DNA of 64,000 nt, from the NCBI GenBank assembly GCA_947396885.1, contig OX377203.1, positions 1,302,001 through 1,366,000 of the forward strand. The letters run 5' to 3'. This document shows positions 59,525-64,000 of the stretch, in pieces. This DNA comes from Heligmosomoides polygyrus polygyrus (Eukaryota > Nematoda > Chromadorea > Rhabditida > Heligmosomidae). The translations under genes and the position numbers were made by a program. Numbering within the stretch: position 1 is the first letter of the stretch; each line of letters begins with the position of its first letter. The notes under the pieces are model-generated. The model searched no databases, was not told the origin of the DNA, and saw only the letters and a program-made list of their open reading frames with translations.

Positions 59525-60335
59525 GTGTGGATAGCATATCGCTGCTATGCACCGATCAGAACATTGAGAGAGCGGTGCTCGGTCAAAGGGCAACGCAGAC
59601 GCAGAAGCTGATGCCCGAAGAGTGTCGGACTAGCTGACCGTTGCAAATGGCGGCGACGGCCCTCTGTCCCCTTCGCCCGCACCCGTTCTCTTGCATTTTT
59701 TATCCTTTATTTTTTACACACTTATTTCTGTGTGATTTATTCGAGGCAGGCCTCTCCTGGTAATCGACTCTTACTCACAGAATACGCAGATTAAGTGCCA
59801 TTTCTTGTATTATGCTTTCGTATTTGGCTTGGTAACTTCTATCATAGATGGGCCTTGCTACTCGTTACATACGTTGTGATCTACCGTGTCTTATTTGGTT
59901 TAATTACCCAAGTCTGAGGTAAACGCTGTAGTAGCAAGTCTGTCAGTGTTTGGTGGATTCGCATAACTCGATCGAAGTCTGCCGCTGAACTACCTTAGCC
60001 GTTTCCGCCCTGTGGTGCATCGGCCGGGATTCCCGAAGGATGCAAAGCCAAATAGGAAAGGGTAATACAAGAAATGGCACTTTATCTGTGTATTCAGTAA
60101 GTGAGAGTCGATTACTATTAGTGGCCTGCGTCAAAATAAATCACACAGAAATAAACGTGTAAAAAATTGAGAATAAAAACGTACGGGAACGGGTGCAGGT
60201 GCCGCCACTTGCGACGGTCAGCTGGTTCGATACTGTTCCGAGGGCTGGGCATCAGCTTCTGCGTCTGCGTTGCCCTTTGACCGAGCCCGCTCTCTCAAAG
60301 TTCTGATCGCTGCATAGCAGCGATGTAACTAGTCC
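59525..60335. repeat. Large palindrome with SL1 in its loop
   Basis: Arm 59525-59830 (GGTCAAAGGGCAACGCAGAC, GTGTGATTTATT, AAGTGCCATTTCTTGTATTA) is mirrored at 60045-60335 (AATACAAGAAATGGCACTTT, AATAAATCACAC, GTCTGCGTTGCCCTTTGACC). The loop of about 210 bp holds SL1 copy 6 and a tRNA-Gly-like antisense end. No coding sequence. Confidence 0.85.
59897..59918 (+). repeat. SL1 spliced-leader copy 6 (21/22) followed by GTAAAC
   Basis: The match has one T-to-C change at position 18 of SL1. It is the only copy followed by GGTAAAC, the donor sequence of SL RNA itself. No SL RNA stem-loops or Sm site were recognised after it. TGGTGCATCGGCCGGGATTC at 60013 resembles the antisense 3' end of tRNA-Gly. 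Confidence 0.85.
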
Positions 60336-60868
60336 TAAAAATAGGCACGTTAAAGAAATCATAGAGGATTCAGAGCAACTACTAAAAATTGTAAGAACAC
60401 ATATGTTGATTCTAATTACATAAAAAAGGAACTCAAACCTCTAATTACTTGCTTATCCTCTTTTCTTACGACGCATTCATTCACTTCCCATTGCTGTTAG
60501 ATTGCTCACCACTAACTACGGTGCAAGGGATACTATGCTCTGCAGGCCATGCTTTTTCTTATGTTGCGGAAAAGTAAATTTAGCCACCATCGATGAGTTT
60601 TGTACTTGAATGGACAAAATGAGTAGGTTAACGTGAAAGCCCACGTGATCTAGATCAAACGTGGAGCAGCCACGACGCTAGATTTTCGGATGTTGCAGTA
60701 CCGCCCATATTTTTTTTTGGTAAAAAACCCTTTTCCACCGCTTTTTATTAGCGCTCTTCGCTACGGCTTAAAAAATCGGATATTTTGGACTAACACAGAA
60801 TAGTTTATCCGATGAGGTGAACAACGCCCATTAAATGATAAAAATGCTGATTCGATGAGCTATACTCA
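60336..60868. other. No feature recognised
   Basis: AT-rich unassigned sequence. Confidence 0.3.
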
Positions 60869-60870
60869 GA

Positions 60871-61605
60871 TGTGGAATATACCGGGACCGGTGTATTCTG
60901 CAAGGGTTCGTTAAGGGCATGAGGTGGCGGAACGTATCCAGGAGAGGTTTACGACCTGCTCCTGCGGATATGCCAGCGACGGCCCCAGAGCCATAAAACC
61001 GTACCGGACGGAGAGTCCGAGGAGCACACGGTAGACACGCCTCCGAGAGAGTCCGTAAAAGCTCCCAGATCTAAGCAACTAGGTTCAGTCTTGGCTTAGC
61101 TCTCCTCTAGTCTCCTCTTTGCTCTTGTCCTTGTCTTATTTTTATCATTCTGATTTAGTCGGACAGGTCTAGTGTCTTCCTGTCGTCGTGGTAATCTTTC
61201 CGATTACTGTAGGTGGAATCGGGTCCGATATACAGCGCTACGCTATGGTTCCGATGCACGAAGAACGAGCAGGGAATACAATTTATTAAGGGAAAAATCA
61301 GAATGATACAAATAAGATAAGGACAAGGAGCAAAGAGGAGACTAGAGGAGAGCCAAGCCAAGACTGAACCTAGTTGCTTACATCTGGGAGCTTTTATGGA
61401 CTCTCTCGGAGGCGTGTGTACCGTGTGCTCCTCGGATTCTCCATCGGTACGGTTTTATGGCTCTGGGGCCGTCGCTGGCATGTCCGCAGGCGGAGCAGGT
61501 CGTAAACCTCTCCTGGATACGTTCCGCCACCTCATGCTCTTAACGAACACTTGCAGAATACACCGGTCCCGGTATATTCCACACAGAATGTGACCATTGG
61601 TGTGA
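60871..61605. repeat. Inverted pair of LTR-like repeats
   Basis: TGTGGAATATACCGGGACCG at 60871 is mirrored by CCGGTCCCGGTATATTCCAC ending near 61600. The arms of about 285 bp include GGAACGTATCCAGGAGAGG / CTCTCCTGGATACGTTCC and ATCATTCTGATTT / AATCAGAATGAT. The spacer is 61160-61290. The TG...CA ends and kinship to 54300-55640 suggest LTRs, but no internal genes are present. Confidence 0.75.
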
Positions 61606-61866
61606 TTATCTCCCGCCAGGGAGGGGGTCCGCTAAGCCGACGAGATTCTAGCTCATCTAATCAACACTTTAGGACTTTACTGGGCGTTCCTCACTTCATC
61701 GGATAGGATCACTCAAAGGAAATCCCAAATATGGGATTTATTTGGAAAACTACGCAATCTGAAGAGCACTGATGGCGTTTTTTAACCCTTTCCGCCCAAA
61801 GGCCAAAAGATACGGCCAGTATTGTAGGTATTATCTACCTCTATCAATACAGTCTCAGGCCCTCCT

Positions 61867-62031
61867 GGGTCGGATTCATCAACGACTTATATAACTATAA
61901 CAGAGAATTTACAGCGGAAAACCCAGATAACGCTGCTTATCGCTTGCCACATATCTTGATTAGCCGCGCTATCTGAGTTTTCCGCTGTGAATTCTCTGTT
62001 AAAGTTATGCAAGTCGTTGATGAATCCGACT
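61867..62031. mobile_element. MITE family B, third copy
   Basis: GGATTCATCAACGACTTATA ... AAGTCGTTGATGAATCC, with AATTTACAGCGGAAAACCCA mirrored by GAGTTTTCCGCTGTGAATTC. Confidence 0.9.
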
Positions 62032-62044
62032 TCAGGTGTTGTAG

Positions 62045-62530
62045 ATGAAAGCAAAAGCTAAATACCGTACTCTTGCGATGCATACCCGGGAGATACAGCA
62101 ATCTGTGGCTTCGGAGGAGAAATTTGCCGCTACCTACTCCCAGGGAAGGAGGATGAGGATAGGAGCACGCATGTTTAGCATTAGAGCAGAGATGCTACTA
62201 GTACAACAGCGTTTTCAGCATGTGTCTTCGCAAAAAGAGGAGCTTGCCAAACGGAAGACGATTTCGAAAACGTTTTCATTGGTTTTTTGAGCACAGGAGA
62301 GGCTTGGCAAGGTTGTTTTCCAAGAATTGCTGAATTGCTTAGCACTAAAGGAGCTTGAAAACGCTTCGTCATTTTTAGGTATAGCAAGCATTTTCTGATT
62401 TTTTAAAGCAAGGTCTAACTGTAGATGCTTTGGAGCTTTCAATAGTTTTTTTTAAATATTAGAGAGACTAACGTTATCTCTACACTGCATAGACTGCATT
62501 CAATTGTGATCGTGTTCCACTTGCACGCAA
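62045..62530. other. Unassigned; 81-codon open frame
   Basis: The plus-strand frame 62045-62290 reads EKFAATYSQGRRMRIGARMF and QKEELAKRKTISKTF. It is charged, but no family, splice context or RILP similarity was recognised. Confidence 0.25.
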
Positions 62531-62532
62531 TT

Positions 62533-63512
62533 TAACATTGGCTGAAAAGTTCGGGCAATTTTCAAAGTATTTCAGGAGTACGAAGAAACTACACAATCGA
62601 AACAGATTTACAAGCAAAAATAACAGCCACTTCACTAGCTCAATAACAGTAGAATACAACAGAAAAATTCGCAAGAAGTGCTCAAAATTGCCTGCTTTGG
62701 TCTCAATACATTTTCGCAGTCGCTCTGGGAAGTCACCGATGATGGTCGCACAATGATCACGATCACCTGTGAATTCGTCACAGGATTGCATCAACGCCGC
62801 TTTCAGCTGCTCCACAGTGGCATGCCTTATAGTAGAGATTTTCTGCTCCATGACTCACCACACTGAATAATCCACAGGGTTGAGATCAGGCGAGTTAGAT
62901 GGTCAGATGTCCTCGCTCCAGAAGCGTGGAAAGAGCTTCTCGCAAACGGCAATCATGGATTTGGCGGAAAGCGCAGGTGCTCAGTTCTGCTGGAGAGAAA
63001 ATCCAGTTTCGCCAAAATGGCACGTCGCCCACGGCTCCAGTACGTCGCGGAGGACATATTGCTCGTAGCTGCCGGCGATAATTTTGACGTTGGGCTCCGA
63101 AAGGACCATGCGTCTTTCCGGTAGCGCATATCTCAGCCAACACCATCACCGAAGCTGGAAAATGACTGCGGCTGATGATCTTTGTCGCCGTCGTCTTCTG
63201 CTGACCCTTCTTGAGAAGTTGCCGGCGATTCTGACAGCTGTGAACCGGCTGGACCTTGAAGATCTTCTCGGCGGATCATGTGTGACCATCGTCAGCGACT
63301 TCCCAAAGCGATTGCGAAAATGTATAGAAACAATTGCTCAAAAGTGGGCACTTTTGAGCAATTGTTCATTTTTCTGTTGCATTCTGTTGTGATTGATATA
63401 ATGAAGTAGCTGTTATTTTGGTTTCTAAATCTGTTTCGTTTATGTGGTCTTTTCGTACTGCTGAAATTCTTTGAAAATTTGCCCGAACTTTTCAGCCACC
63501 CCGTATACTTCA
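62533..63512. mobile_element. Tc1-like fold-back element, copy 2
   Basis: The same ends as copy 1 (GCTGAAAAGTTCGGGCAATT / GCCCGAACTTTTCAGCCACC). The transposase part is on the minus strand: PASVMVLAEICATGKTHG, then frameshifted core, then ATVEQLKAALMQSCDEFTGD and IGDFPERLRKCIETKAGNFE. The second arm (63210-63512) carries the C-terminal segment again in inverted orientation. A private 10-bp palindrome TTGCTCAAAAGTGGGCACTT then TTGAGCAA is at 63332-63363. Confidence 0.85.
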
Positions 63513-63589
63513 GGCACATAAATAAGGAGATGTTTTAATAGTTAGTCGCAAAATCACAATATAATGACGTAATGTAGCCGCGCGGCTTA

Positions 63590-63770
63590 ATCGATATTGG
63601 TGTGCCGCGCAGCGAACGAATGCCTAAAATTTTTTGAATATTCGAGTCCGAATGTTCAAAAATCGAACTCGAATATTCGAAAAACGCGGTTTTTTGAACG
63701 TCCAAATTCAAATGTTCAAATTCGAATGAAAATCATTTGAATACCTACCCGAATAGGCCATTCTACCACA
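63590..63770. repeat. ATCGAT site and TTCGAA-rich repeat, second copy
   Basis: TTAATCGATATTGG at 63587, then GAATATTCGAGTCCGAATGT, AATCGAACTCGAATATTCGA, and AAAATCATTTGAATACCTAC parallel to 31545-31705. Confidence 0.7.
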
Positions 63771-64000
63771 ACTATATCATGTTGCAATCCACAAACATAA
63801 AATTAACCATCGAAACTCCTTCAACCCTTCTGGGGCCTCCAGAAAATCAGATTTCTAGCGACATGCTAAACTTGTTTCTCGTCTCCAAAAATATGTTGAT
63901 TGTAATGGCTTTTACTTTGTCTAAAAAAGTATTTCTTTATATTGAAATATGTGCATTTAAAAGCAGAAAGAAATCGACAGCTTCATATTACGCGACACAG
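63771..64000. other. No feature recognised
   Basis: AT-rich window end. Confidence 0.3.

Noticed and set aside
59897..59990. Functional SL1 RNA gene
   Set aside because: One leader base differs, and beyond GTAAAC the expected stem-loops and Sm site were not recognised.

Overview
This is a nuclear window from a parasitic-type nematode. The deciding evidence is the nematode spliced leader SL1, which occurs as near-perfect 22-nt copies at six places, together with RTE-type LINEs, mariner elements and a tRNA-derived SINE of a kind I associate from memory with strongylid (hookworm-like) genomes. The species is inference; nematode is well supported. I find two host genes. All other recognisable coding sequence is mobile-element debris.

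Left part (about 1.8-6.6 kb, minus strand): eight exons of a BTBD9-type protein (BTB domain, BACK domain, start of the first F5/8-type-C-like module). The 3' end of the gene lies off the left edge or is broken. Its introns carry an RTE LINE fragment, a SINE, a mariner and a second LINE fragment.

Middle (about 6.7-36.5 kb): no host gene that I can support. It is a mosaic of about 30 copies of one roughly 300-bp tRNA-derived SINE, an AT-rich interspersed repeat, several families of short palindromic MITEs, three mariner relics, a 5'-truncated LINE with an 18-bp target-site duplication, and Penelope-like element (PLE) fragments.

Right part (about 36.5-57.3 kb, plus strand): a RILP-like gene (RH1 domain, coiled coils, RH2 domain) in eight recognisable exons. 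A CpG-rich promoter-like block precedes exon 1, and a 13.3-kb first intron follows it. That intron holds RTE copies, a PLE with a GIY-YIG endonuclease and a hammerhead-ribozyme-like motif, a piggyBac-like MITE and a 1.05-kb fold-back element. Intron 6 holds LTR-like repeats and two minisatellites (41 bp and 107 bp). From 57.3 kb to the end there are GC-rich MITEs, a large palindrome with an SL1 copy in its loop, an inverted pair of LTR-like repeats and a Tc1-like fold-back element.

Most notable: (1) recurrent SL1 sequences, at least two of them in a shared repeat unit and two near tRNA-Gly-like sequence; (2) a hammerhead-like motif next to a PLE endonuclease; (3) four MITE families that share a terminal motif but have unrelated GC-rich cores; (4) a RILP-like gene whose reading frame can be followed across a 13-kb transposon-filled intron.
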